Source of the DNA: Alphaproteobacteria bacterium
GTDB lineage: Bacteria > Pseudomonadota > Alphaproteobacteria > Caulobacterales > Maricaulaceae
Reading direction: 5' to 3'
NCBI GenBank assembly: GCA_024278915.1
Contig: JAJRSG010000185.1
Coordinates: 1 to 32,365, forward strand
Length of the DNA: 32,365 bases
Below the pieces are notes generated by a model that saw only the letters and a list, made by a program, of their open reading frames with translations, was not told the DNA's origin and searched no databases. The position numbers were made by a program, and so were the translations under genes. Below are positions 19,381 through 28,426 of the stretch, one piece after another (positions within the stretch are counted from its first letter, which is position 1; each line of letters starts with the position of its first letter).

Positions 19381-19919
19381 TTATCAATGGTATTTTTAAA
19401 GCTCTTAAAGGCGAAACAAATTGGCGGGATGAATTAGACCTGAGCGCGCCAGCCTTGCCACGTTCTTTTCTTGCCATCGTACTTTGTATTCCTCTTTATA
19501 TGATCATCATTACGGCCGTGGTAAAATATAATGATAATCCGGGTATTGTACCGTTTTTACAAATTAATATTGTTCTCGGCCTTATGGGGCTTTCCTTTTC
19601 CTGCATTGCCTATGTGTTGTGCCTTGCCTTTAACAAACAAGTAGAGTTTCGCCCTTGGGTCATCGTCCGAAATTGGTCATTTTTGGGGATTATCGCTATG
19701 ATTGCCGCAGGCTTTGGCTTGTTTCTGCTTGGCCTACTCCCTTTCTCTATTGCCTATATAATTGGCCTCGCTTTATATTTAGGAACTCTCGCCCTAGACA
19801 TTGCGCTCGCGACCCATATTGCTAAATTTGATTGGGCAGGGGCAGTATTTAGCGCCATTCTCATCAGCATGACCAGTATCATGATTTTGTATCTTGGGCT
19901 CATGCAAGCGTTAAGCTAG
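19377..19919 (+). CDS. Uncharacterised multi-TM membrane protein
   Basis: ATGA overlap with the dapE stop; several hydrophobic stretches; no family recognised. Confidence 0.75.
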   Translation: MIINGIFKALKGETNWRDELDLSAPALPRSFLAIVLCIPLYMIIITAVVKYNDNPGIVPFLQINIVLGLMGLSFSCIAYVLCLAFNKQVEFRPWVIVRNWSFLGIIAMIAAGFGLFLLGLLPFSIAYIIGLALYLGTLALDIALATHIAKFDWAGAVFSAILISMTSIMILYLGLMQALS

Positions 19920-20657
19920 TTAGTATTCCACTTTCATAAAATACAAACCTTCGGGCGGTGCAACGGGGCTGCACTTCCTGCGGTCACATGACTTTAGCAT
20001 GGCCTCGATGTGGGAAGAATTTAATTTACCTGTCCCGACTTCTGCAAGTGCGCCCGCAATGGAACGAATTTGGCGGTGGAGGAAAGACCGTGCCTTAGCG
20101 TGAATATGAATTTCGTTGCCAACGCGCGATACTGAAAGTTCGTCCAATGATTTGATCGGTGATTTAGCTTGGCATTGTTTATCACGAAAAGTGGAAAAAT
20201 CATGCGCCCCCAATAAAACCCCTGCTGCATGGTCCATCATGGCAGCGTCCATTTTTACCGGGATACGCCATACACGCTCTCTATCCAACGCAAGTTTCAT
20301 CCTGCGGTCAAGTATACGGTATCGGTATGTTCTTGATTTCGCATCAAAACGGCAATTAAATTCAGGGTGAACAATTTCGGCATCCAACACCGTTATCGGA
20401 AGTTCACCAAGATGAAAATTTAGCGCGTCCCTTACTTTGTCCGCACGTAGATCTTTTTTCAAATCCATATGGGCAACTTGGCCAAGTGCATGGACCCCGC
20501 TATCGGTACGCCCTGCCCCAAAGACTTTCACTGGCGCGCCGTCCACGGCTTCTGCGGCCGTACAAAGAGCCCCTTGCACACTTGGCTGGTTCTTTTGAAC
20601 TTGCCATCCCATAAATGGAGAACCGTCATATTCAATAGTGAGCTTATATCTGGTCAT
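19920..20657 (-). CDS. truA: tRNA pseudouridine(38-40) synthase
   Basis: [65 protein letters not shown]. Start set at MTRYK, giving an ATGA overlap with fmt. Confidence 0.97.
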   Translation of the reverse strand: MTRYKLTIEYDGSPFMGWQVQKNQPSVQGALCTAAEAVDGAPVKVFGAGRTDSGVHALGQVAHMDLKKDLRADKVRDALNFHLGELPITVLDAEIVHPEFNCRFDAKSRTYRYRILDRRMKLALDRERVWRIPVKMDAAMMDHAAGVLLGAHDFSTFRDKQCQAKSPIKSLDELSVSRVGNEIHIHAKARSFLHRQIRSIAGALAEVGTGKLNSSHIEAMLKSCDRRKCSPVAPPEGLYFMKVEY

Positions 20658-21583
20658 GAAAGCTGTGTTCCGGGCGTACATGGGCGTCCGCGCAGATAAT
20701 CATCTGCGCTCATTACCGCTTTTCCTGCTGGTTGCAGTCGTAATAGCCGAAGAGATTTTTCACCGCACCCAATCAATAATTTATCGTCAATTACTATGCC
20801 CGCATCTGCCGACTGATTTTCAACACAAGCCAAATGAATTTTAACTCGCTCAGATCCTTTACGAGTAGGTAGTTCACACCACGCCCCTGGAAAAGGTGAC
20901 AGGCCACGAATAAGGTATTCAAGTTCTGTCGCTGGTTTTGAAAAATCCAGTCTGGCTTCTGCCTTGTCGATTTTATGAGCGTAAGTCGGTTCCCCGACTT
21001 GCGGCGAAGGAACCAGTCCCCCGCGCTCAAGCGCTGCTAATGCTTGTGGCCAGAGAGAGGCGCCAATCCGGGATAATTTATCATGCAGGCTACCCGCTGT
21101 ATCTTCCTCATTAATCGGCACGACTTCTGATAATAAAACGGGACCAGTGTCTAACCCCTTCTCCATCTGCATGATCTGGGCTGCGGTTTGGGTATCCCCT
21201 GCCATAATTGCCCTTTGCACAGGGGCAGCTCCACGCCAACGAGGTAAGAGAGAACCATGCAAGTTTAAACTGCCATATTGCGGGGCGTTTAAAGCGCGTA
21301 TTGGCAATATTTGTCCATAGGCGACCACACAGGCCACATCTATGTCTAGATCTTCCAGATCATTAATGACAGATGGTTTACGAAAACTTGCTGGCGTTTC
21401 CACAGGTATGCCCATAATTTCTGCAAATTGATGCACAGGACTTTTGCGCATTTGCTTACCTCGTCCTGCTCTCTGTGGAGGTTGGGTATAGACCCGCACC
21501 ACATCATGACCACTCGCCAATATTTCAGATAATGACGGCACCGCAAATTCTGGCGTGCCCATAAATGCTATGCGTAAACTCAT
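20654..21583 (-). CDS. fmt: Methionyl-tRNA formyltransferase
   Basis: [61 protein letters not shown]. Confidence 0.97.
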   Translation of the reverse strand: MSLRIAFMGTPEFAVPSLSEILASGHDVVRVYTQPPQRAGRGKQMRKSPVHQFAEIMGIPVETPASFRKPSVINDLEDLDIDVACVVAYGQILPIRALNAPQYGSLNLHGSLLPRWRGAAPVQRAIMAGDTQTAAQIMQMEKGLDTGPVLLSEVVPINEEDTAGSLHDKLSRIGASLWPQALAALERGGLVPSPQVGEPTYAHKIDKAEARLDFSKPATELEYLIRGLSPFPGAWCELPTRKGSERVKIHLACVENQSADAGIVIDDKLLIGCGEKSLRLLRLQPAGKAVMSADDYLRGRPCTPGTQLS

Positions 21584-22110
21584 GCACCAACCGCATTTAG
21601 TTTTTCCGCTTTCTGCACTTTTTTAACAGCTCGGTTTCGTTTTAGGCGGGATAAGTAATCAATAAATAAAACACCTTTTAAATGGTCCATTTCGTGTTGG
21701 ATGCACACGGCATACAAATCATCGGCCCATTCGGTAATTTCCTTACCATGATAATCCAGATATTTTAATTTCACTCTTATCGACCTATCCACGTCTTCAT
21801 ACACATCGGGAACAGACAAACAGCCTTCTTCATATGGTTTTTGCTCGTCTTCCAATTCTAAAATCTCAGGGTTTACAAAATAACGGGGGGCAGGGTCTTC
21901 GCCTTCTTTTGCCAAATCCATTACAATGATATTTAAAGGCACACCGATTTGCACTGCCGCCAAGCCAATACCTGGCGCATCGTACATAGTTTCCAGCATA
22001 TCATCCATCAAGGCACGGGTTTCATCCGTTACTTTCTCCACGGGCTTGGATACCTGTTTTAAAATCTTGTTTGGTACAGTTAAGATTGGGCGTATTGTCA
22101 TAGGCTTCAT
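21580..22110 (-). CDS. def: Peptide deformylase
   Basis: [40 protein letters not shown] motifs. Confidence 0.97.
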   Translation of the reverse strand: MKPMTIRPILTVPNKILKQVSKPVEKVTDETRALMDDMLETMYDAPGIGLAAVQIGVPLNIIVMDLAKEGEDPAPRYFVNPEILELEDEQKPYEEGCLSVPDVYEDVDRSIRVKLKYLDYHGKEITEWADDLYAVCIQHEMDHLKGVLFIDYLSRLKRNRAVKKVQKAEKLNAVGA

Positions 22111-22175
22111 GTAGGTTGGCGCAATAGTTTAGTCAAGTAATTGCCCGAATCGCTTGGCTGTGACAGAGTGTAAAT

Positions 22176-23309
22176 ATGGAGCCAATTTTATCATATTCAG
22201 GCCTAGAACTTACCCTTGTCGAATTCATCCTCGGAGCGGCTCTGTTGTTGCTGGGAGCATTGATCGCGGTTGTTTTTCTACGGCGCGGGAAAAAATCCCT
22301 AAGTGCCGAGCAAATGCAAGGCTATCTTTCGGAAATGGCAGAACGCCAATCCTCCTTGCAGGGACGCCTTTCCCAATTTGCCGAAGACGCCAGTACCCGT
22401 GAAGAGAAACTCCGTCTAAGCCTTGATCACCGTCTTGATCAGGTATCTCATAAAGTCGGACAGTCCTTAAACGAAACGCAAGAACGTAGCGCTAAAAATA
22501 TGAAAGACTTACATGAGCGTCTCGCACTCATTGACCGCGCGCAAAAAAATATCGAGACCTTATCCGGCGAAGTCGCCAGCTTGCAAAGCCTGCTTTCTAA
22601 CAAACAGGCCCGCGGAGCATTTGGCGAGAAGGCCATGCAAGATCTTATTGAAAACTTCTTACCCCCCAGCGCATATAGTTTTCAGGCCGTACTTTCCAAT
22701 GGCAAGCGGGTGGATGCCCTCATTCATCTCCCAGGTGAGCAAGGTGACGTGGCTGTAGATAGTAAGTTTCCTATGGAAAGTTGGCGACGATTAACGGATA
22801 GCGAAACAGCGGCAGACAAGTTAACCGCCTCTCGAGATTTTCGCCGCGATGTCCTTATTCACATTAAAACGATTGCCGAAAAATACCTGATCTTTGGCGA
22901 GACCTATGACATCGCCATGTTGTTTTTACCGTCCGAAGCCATTTACGCAGAACTCCATACAAATTTTATGGATGTCATCGACAAAGGGTTTTCCCAAAAA
23001 ATCATGATTGTATCGCCAACAACTTTCATGGCGACCTTACACACCATGCGGGCAGTGATGAAAGACGCTGCCATGCGCGAACAAGCCCATATTATCCAAA
23101 AAGAAGTTGGCGCACTGGCCAATGATGTACGTTTATTATCCGAGCGAACCACAAAGTTACAAACCCACTTCAACCAAGCGAGTAAAGACGTGGAAGGAAT
23201 TTTGACATCCAGTAAAAAAATCACGAACAGATCAGATAAAATTGCCAATCTTGACGTAGTAGAAAAAACGAAAAACCCGCCTGATCTTCTGGACAATCCC
23301 CCTGACTAA
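22176..23309 (+). CDS. rmuC: DNA recombination protein RmuC
   Basis: N-terminal TM, coiled coil, then RGAFGEKAMQDLIENFLPPSAYSFQ, VDSKFPMESWRRL, VSPTTFMATLHTMRAV. Confidence 0.93.
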   Translation: MEPILSYSGLELTLVEFILGAALLLLGALIAVVFLRRGKKSLSAEQMQGYLSEMAERQSSLQGRLSQFAEDASTREEKLRLSLDHRLDQVSHKVGQSLNETQERSAKNMKDLHERLALIDRAQKNIETLSGEVASLQSLLSNKQARGAFGEKAMQDLIENFLPPSAYSFQAVLSNGKRVDALIHLPGEQGDVAVDSKFPMESWRRLTDSETAADKLTASRDFRRDVLIHIKTIAEKYLIFGETYDIAMLFLPSEAIYAELHTNFMDVIDKGFSQKIMIVSPTTFMATLHTMRAVMKDAAMREQAHIIQKEVGALANDVRLLSERTTKLQTHFNQASKDVEGILTSSKKITNRSDKIANLDVVEKTKNPPDLLDNPPD

Positions 23310-23345
23310 ATGATAAAAACCAGCGACCAAACCTAAGGAGTTTTC

Positions 23346-23831
23346 ATGCCCTCATTTGATATTGTTTCCGAAGCGGATTTATCCGAAGTCGATAATGCCT
23401 TACAAAACCTCACCCGCGAAATTTCTGTTCGTTATGATTTTAAAGGTAGTAAATCCACTTGTGAGCACAAAGATGGCGTCATCACAATTTTCGCAGATGA
23501 CGAGCTGAAATTGAAGCAAATGCAAGAAATATTACGTGGTAACATGCACAAACGCGGTATTGAACCTGGCCAGCTGGATTTTCAAAAAACCGAACCTGCC
23601 GCCGGCATGTCTGTTCGACAAAAAGTATTAGTAAAACAAGGCATTGAGAAAGAACTTGCCAAAAAAATCGTCAAGCAAATCAAAGCCGAAAAAATGAAAG
23701 TGCAAGTCGCTATTCAAGGCGATGAATTACGGGTCAATGGCAAAAAACGGGATGATCTTCAAGCTGCCATGGCCTTCGTCAAAGGACTTGGACACGAGCA
23801 ACCCTTCCAGTTCAAAAACTTTCGGGACTAA
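23346..23831 (+). CDS. yajQ: YajQ family nucleotide-binding protein
   Basis: MPSFDIVSEADLSEVDNALQNLTREISVRYDFKGSKS... VQVAIQGDELRVNGKKRDDLQAAM...QPFQFKNFRD. Confidence 0.96.
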   Translation: MPSFDIVSEADLSEVDNALQNLTREISVRYDFKGSKSTCEHKDGVITIFADDELKLKQMQEILRGNMHKRGIEPGQLDFQKTEPAAGMSVRQKVLVKQGIEKELAKKIVKQIKAEKMKVQVAIQGDELRVNGKKRDDLQAAMAFVKGLGHEQPFQFKNFRD

Positions 23832-23835
23832 TTAA

Positions 23836-24450
23836 TTAATAGCCTTTCCGTTGACGACATTGTTGCTCGGCTTCCCGTCGGGCTTGGCGAACACGGCTTG
23901 GGCAATTATCATCCCGAATTTGCGAACGTCTTTTCGTATAGTTTTTTAGCAAATCAGGCATGGAAATAATGCCGTCCAAATCCCCTTGTTCGTCTTTATC
24001 TAGGGTTTCGGCAACACCTGACAAAACGGCTGTAAATGTGGCACGCGTGACCGTGCGGGCGAAATTAGGTGCAAAAGTAAAATTTGTTGGTGTAGCATTT
24101 TCATACCCCAGCGCGTCAACACGCCAGCGTTCCAGCTCGACCAAAGACAAGACATCATTCTTATCCAAATCCGCATAGGAAAATGCAGCCTCGATGCCGC
24201 TTGCCACTTCGGCGCGATCGATTTTATAATCACCATTGCGGTCAAAGCTAGCAAATAAAAGGGCGCCTGTACGGGGTGTTTTCAGAAATTCACCTGAACG
24301 TCCAATCGTTGCGGTTGGTTTGAGGGTTTCAACTTTCCCCACTTCAGGCGCTTTAACTTCAGGCCCTTTAGTTTGAGAGATGATTTGCGCCCCCGCACTC
24401 ATCGACAAGCTCGCACATCCCAAAACACCAATTATCAACTTCACAAACAT
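23836..24450 (-). CDS. Secreted EF-hand domain protein
   Basis: Signal peptide MFVKLIIGVLGCASLSMSAGA; Ca-loop-like DRNGDYKIDRAE, DLDKNDVLSLVELE, DKDEQGDLDGIISMPDL. Start trimmed from 24693. Confidence 0.8.
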   Translation of the reverse strand: MFVKLIIGVLGCASLSMSAGAQIISQTKGPEVKAPEVGKVETLKPTATIGRSGEFLKTPRTGALLFASFDRNGDYKIDRAEVASGIEAAFSYADLDKNDVLSLVELERWRVDALGYENATPTNFTFAPNFARTVTRATFTAVLSGVAETLDKDEQGDLDGIISMPDLLKNYTKRRSQIRDDNCPSRVRQARREAEQQCRQRKGY

Positions 24451-24535
24451 AAAACCTCTTTTATCAATACCCTTAAAATCACCAAGTCGGCGTAAATAGC
24501 AAATTAAAAAAGCATAAGAATACAGTAGCTGCTGA

Positions 24536-25141
24536 TTAAAAATCTCGGCGACTCTGCATGGCCGCATTGATGGTGCCATCATCGAGATAATCCAGTTCGC
24601 CGCCAACAGGAACACCATGAGCAAGACGAGATGTTTTAACCTCGCATTCCCGCAGATGGTCTGTAATGTAATGAGCCGTTGTTTGCCCATCAATTGTTGC
24701 GTTCATGGCTAAAATTACTTCGGTAATTTCCGGTGCTTGTGCCCGCGTAATCAACCCGCCAATATTTAGGTCCTCTGGCCTAATCCCGTCCAAAGCTGAA
24801 AGGCAGCCGCCCAAAACATGATAACGGCCACGAAAGGCACTCGCCCTTTCCATAGCCCATAAATCCCCAACTTCTTGCACTACGCAAATCACGGTCCCGT
24901 CCCGTCCAGGAGCCGTACAAATATGGCACGGATCGCTGACATCTACATTACCACAAGTTTGGCATGGACGAATTTTCTCGCCAGCCTCTGCCATTACATG
25001 GGCAAGCGGCAGTAATAGCTTCTCTCTTTGTTTCACCAACGCCAATGCGGCCCGCCGTGCCGAACGCGGCCCCAGACCCGGCAATTTAGCCAGCAAGGAT
25101 ATCAAGCGTTCGATTTCTGAGCCGGCAGGGGATGCGGGCAT
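24536..25141 (-). CDS. recR: Recombination mediator RecR
   Basis: [17 protein letters not shown], zinc finger [16 protein letters not shown], Toprim [14 protein letters not shown]. Confidence 0.97.
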   Translation of the reverse strand: MPASPAGSEIERLISLLAKLPGLGPRSARRAALALVKQREKLLLPLAHVMAEAGEKIRPCQTCGNVDVSDPCHICTAPGRDGTVICVVQEVGDLWAMERASAFRGRYHVLGGCLSALDGIRPEDLNIGGLITRAQAPEITEVILAMNATIDGQTTAHYITDHLRECEVKTSRLAHGVPVGGELDYLDDGTINAAMQSRRDF

Positions 25142-25174
25142 ATACTCTCCATTGATGATTCGCTTAAAGACTAA

Positions 25175-26959
25175 CTATTCTACACCGTAGGCGCCAGAGG
25201 TAGGCGAACGTAAATCTGCAGCTCCGTAAAAGAACCCATCTTTATACATGATCGCATTAGCCCGCCCCAAGGTACTGCGTTTGTATTTTCCGTTTTTGTC
25301 TTTGCCAAAAATAAAGCCGCGAGCCGCCAAAATATCAACCGTATCCGCCGATATACCCGGCTCTGTGATCACGACATCTGGCAACCACTGATGATGGATA
25401 CGCGGCGCAGTTACTGCCCCCATAGCATTCATATCGAATTCAATCACATTCAATAGATTTTGCAAAACAATGGTAATAATCGTACTCCCCCCCGGTGATC
25501 CCGTCACAAAGAAAGGTTTCCCGTCCTTTTTCAAGATCGTCGGTGTCATAGAAGAAAGAGGCCGTTTTCCCGGCTCAATTTTATTGGCTTCTCCACCAAT
25601 GAGGCCGTATCCATTGGGTGAACCCGGCTTGGCCGAGAAGTCATCCATTTCATTATTCAAAATGAACCCTGTCCCGTCGACACTATAGCCACTACCAAAA
25701 CCAAAGTTAAGCGTATATGTTACCGACACTGCATTCCCAAACTTATCCATCACAGAATAATGTGTGGTGGCGGGGCTTTCATACCCCGGAATATGCCCCG
25801 GTAAAATGTCCTGAGAATTACTGGCTTTTTCAGTGTTGATTGTCTCCCTTAATTCCGCTGCATAGTCCTTGTCCGTTAATTGTGCAATCGGTACATCAAA
25901 GAAATCAGGATCACCTAGGTATTTAGACCTGTCGGCATAAGCGCGGCGCATGGATTCGATCAATAAATGTAAATAGTCCGCCGAGTTATGCTCTAGTCCG
26001 CGCAGGTCATAACCTTCTAAAATATTCATCATTTGCACAACATGCACGCCGCCGGATGAAGGCGGCGGCATCGAAAACACTTCATAGCCCCGATAGGTGC
26101 CTTTGACAGCTTTACGGGTGACGCTGTGATAATTTTTTAAGTCTTCGAGACTAATCAACCCACCACCTTTTTGCATTTCCGCCACAATCAGATTAGCCGT
26201 TTCACCTTCGTAAAACCCTGCTCGTCCTTTACGCGAAATCCGCTTTAAGGTCTTTGCCAAATCTTTTTGTTTAAACACATCCCCTTGCCGGTAAAGTTCA
26301 CCGTCTTGCTTGTAAAAATAGGTGAGTGTTGATGGGTCTTTAGAGAGATAGTTCTTGGAAGAAGCCAAAGTTTGGGTAAACCCGTAAGAAGCGACAAACC
26401 CTTTATTTGCTAATTTAATAGCAGGAGCCATCACCTGCTTGCGGTTCATAGTCCCATAAGTTTCCAGCGCATCCAAAAAACCCATAACCGAACCTGGCAC
26501 ACCTGCCGATAGATGCGAGAACTGCGCCAATTTATTGTCAACATTACCATCTGCACCAAGGTACATATCGCGGGTAGCGCGGGACGGTGCCATCTCACGA
26601 AAATCAATAGCGATGACCTCATCACGGTCCGCCAGAGCAACTAACATAAATCCGCCACCGCCAATATTGCCCGCTTGTGGGTGGGTGACAGCAAGAGCAA
26701 ATCCGGTAGCCACCGCCGCATCCACAGCATTCCCGCCCTTGGCCAAAATATCCCGCCCAACCTCGGCAGCAATCGCATCTTGGGCTGCAACCATGCCGTT
26801 TTTGCTCACCACAGGATGGAAAGGCACCCGGTCATATCCGGCAAATGCATACGAACCCGTTGCATCCACTGGTTTCTTGGCTTTTTCTTGTGCTGATACC
26901 AATGGCGACGCGGCGCAAAGCAAGGCGACACCCAACATAGACATAGCTAATTTATTCAT
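25175..26959 (-). CDS. ggt: Gamma-glutamyltransferase, secreted
   Basis: Signal peptide MNKLAMSMLGVALLCAASPLVSA; GGNAVDAAVATGFALAVTHPQAGNIGGGGFM; catalytic TTHYSVMDKFGNAVSVTYT; TGSPGGSTI. Confidence 0.95.
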   Translation of the reverse strand: MNKLAMSMLGVALLCAASPLVSAQEKAKKPVDATGSYAFAGYDRVPFHPVVSKNGMVAAQDAIAAEVGRDILAKGGNAVDAAVATGFALAVTHPQAGNIGGGGFMLVALADRDEVIAIDFREMAPSRATRDMYLGADGNVDNKLAQFSHLSAGVPGSVMGFLDALETYGTMNRKQVMAPAIKLANKGFVASYGFTQTLASSKNYLSKDPSTLTYFYKQDGELYRQGDVFKQKDLAKTLKRISRKGRAGFYEGETANLIVAEMQKGGGLISLEDLKNYHSVTRKAVKGTYRGYEVFSMPPPSSGGVHVVQMMNILEGYDLRGLEHNSADYLHLLIESMRRAYADRSKYLGDPDFFDVPIAQLTDKDYAAELRETINTEKASNSQDILPGHIPGYESPATTHYSVMDKFGNAVSVTYTLNFGFGSGYSVDGTGFILNNEMDDFSAKPGSPNGYGLIGGEANKIEPGKRPLSSMTPTILKKDGKPFFVTGSPGGSTIITIVLQNLLNVIEFDMNAMGAVTAPRIHHQWLPDVVITEPGISADTVDILAARGFIFGKDKNGKYKRSTLGRANAIMYKDGFFYGAADLRSPTSGAYGVE

Positions 26960-26961
26960 TT

Positions 26962-27615
26962 TCAGTCTCCGGATTGAGGGGAATTTGGTTTAGAAAAGAG
27001 GAAAAAACATAAGGTGAAGAACACAATGAAACAAAGGTTTATCCAACCACCAATAATCACGCTGCCCGCAGGGTATGGAACCAAAGGGGCAATCGGACGG
27101 TTCAACAATGTCCAAAATGTCGGCGTGAACAACACAATCCACTTTGGAAACCGGCTGTCATAGCGGAGCACCAAATAAACAAATAATAGGGAACCCGCCA
27201 AACCGGCAATAAAGCTCACCTGTTGCAAGGTTCCGATCAAAGCGGTGATTTTATCGGTAATGCCATTAGGATCATTATCTGGTACAAAGCCATAAGTCGT
27301 AAAAATACTATGATATGCGCCACCGACAACAAACATCACCACAAACAAAGTCGTCACAATTCTCGCCAGTAAACGGTTATGATCTTTAAAGGCAAGATAG
27401 AACATTACCGCGCCAAGGCCGTATAACATCCCTGCCATAGGCCCGGCCACCCCCCCCATAATTAAACGGTTCGTCGGCATCTTATTCATGACAGAAGCGC
27501 GCAAAAACTCTTCGCCGCTGACTGGAAACATATAAAAACATAAATCGCCGAATAACATCAACAACCCGCCCATAATACCAAAAGCCGCCATTCTACGAAT
27601 TAGATTCATCTGCAT
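26962..27615 (-). CDS. Uncharacterised multi-TM membrane protein (possibly DUF6796-like)
   Basis: About six hydrophobic segments; TATAAT-like element and GGAGG-like RBS directly upstream on the minus strand. Family call tentative. Confidence 0.65.
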   Translation of the reverse strand: MQMNLIRRMAAFGIMGGLLMLFGDLCFYMFPVSGEEFLRASVMNKMPTNRLIMGGVAGPMAGMLYGLGAVMFYLAFKDHNRLLARIVTTLFVVMFVVGGAYHSIFTTYGFVPDNDPNGITDKITALIGTLQQVSFIAGLAGSLLFVYLVLRYDSRFPKWIVLFTPTFWTLLNRPIAPLVPYPAGSVIIGGWINLCFIVFFTLCFFLFSKPNSPQSGD

Positions 27616-27690
27616 ATCTATACCTCCGATTCCATATTATATAGATATCCGCCGTTGTCATCAGTACAGTTAAATTTAACAAAAACTGAC

Positions 27691-27725
27691 CACCAGACAA
27701 GAACCGACACACAAAAGGTGGCGCA
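27691..27725 (-). terminator. Possible intrinsic terminator downstream of the structured RNA candidate
   Basis: Minus strand GCCACC-(22 nt)-GGTGGT followed by CAGTTTTTG; short stem with a large loop. Confidence 0.3.
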
Positions 27726-27777
27726 GAGTAACTCTCTCTCGCGTGCTGTATTCCTAAGCCCTTTAAACAAGGCTTGG

Positions 27778-27902
27778 CCGCGTGGCCCCAACATTGCCGG
27801 ATACCCGTGAACACGCCGCCGCCGGTCAGGCGGAATAAGGCAGGTGAACGCGACTGGTACAAATTAAGGAACCATATATTTCGCAAGGCCAAAGCCACGC
27901 GG
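27778..27902 (-). ncRNA. Candidate structured RNA (closing helix + bubble + apical hairpin); 6S-like architecture, class unproven
   Basis: Minus strand CCGCGTGGCTTTGGCCTTGC (27902..27883) pairs with GCAATGTTGGGGCCACGCGG (27797..27778): 14 Watson-Crick pairs, 5 G-U pairs and 1 mismatch in 20. Interior hairpin CCGCC-TGACC-GGCGG. No convincing ORF. Confidence 0.55.
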
Positions 27903-27924
27903 TGATATCCTTTTTTATTTGTTC

Positions 27925-27950
27925 AAAAATGTGTTTAAACTTACACATTT
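27925..27950 (-). terminator. Hairpin plus T-run (minus strand), downstream of ybaB or at the 5' end of the RNA candidate
   Basis: Minus strand AAATGTGT-AAGTTTAA-ACACATTTTT: 8-bp stem followed by Ts. Confidence 0.45.
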
Positions 27951-28102
27951 CCCCGCCTCAAACTTATACTAGCCTGACGCCTGTGACGAGAGAACTAGGC
28001 CATTATAAATTAGGTTGAGAGGGCGTGGATAAAATTATTGCCGACCCCCGGATTAAGTCTGAACTGATAGCGCAATTTAAGTGGGACTTAAAACCCAATA
28101 CT

Positions 28103-28426
28103 CTAAAACGGCATATCCATGCCGGGAGGGAGTTGGATATCGCCCATGGCATTCTTCATGGTGTCTTGTTGTTTTTGGTCCATTTTCACTTTGGCATCAT
28201 GAAAAGCCGCAATGATCAGGTCTTCCAGAATTTCAACTTCGTCTTTGTCAACCAAAACAGGATCAATTGTCAGAGATTGCATGTGCCCTTCACCAGACAA
28301 GGTTAAGCGTACAAGACCACCACCGGAACTACCTTCTGCAACCAAATCAGCAACTTGTGCTTTGGCAGTTTCCATTTTTTCTTGCATTGCTTTGGCTTGT
28401 TTCATCAGGCCCATAATGTCTTTCAT
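28103..28426 (-). CDS. ybaB: YbaB/EbfC family nucleoid-associated protein
   Basis: MKDIMGLMKQAKAMQEKMETAKAQVADL...GDIQLPPGMDMPF; immediately downstream of dnaX. Confidence 0.95.
   Translation of the reverse strand: MKDIMGLMKQAKAMQEKMETAKAQVADLVAEGSSGGGLVRLTLSGEGHMQSLTIDPVLVDKDEVEILEDLIIAAFHDAKVKMDQKQQDTMKNAMGDIQLPPGMDMPF

Noticed and set aside
27593-27898. 101-aa minus-strand ORF MALALRNIWFLNLYQ...
   Set aside because: Spans the structured RNA candidate and the next gene's promoter; composition follows RNA helices rather than protein.
27680-27960. tmRNA or RNase P RNA as the identity of the intergenic RNA
   Set aside because: No tag-peptide reading frame or tRNA-like end for tmRNA, and no GAAAGTCCGGGC-type core of RNase P RNA visible.
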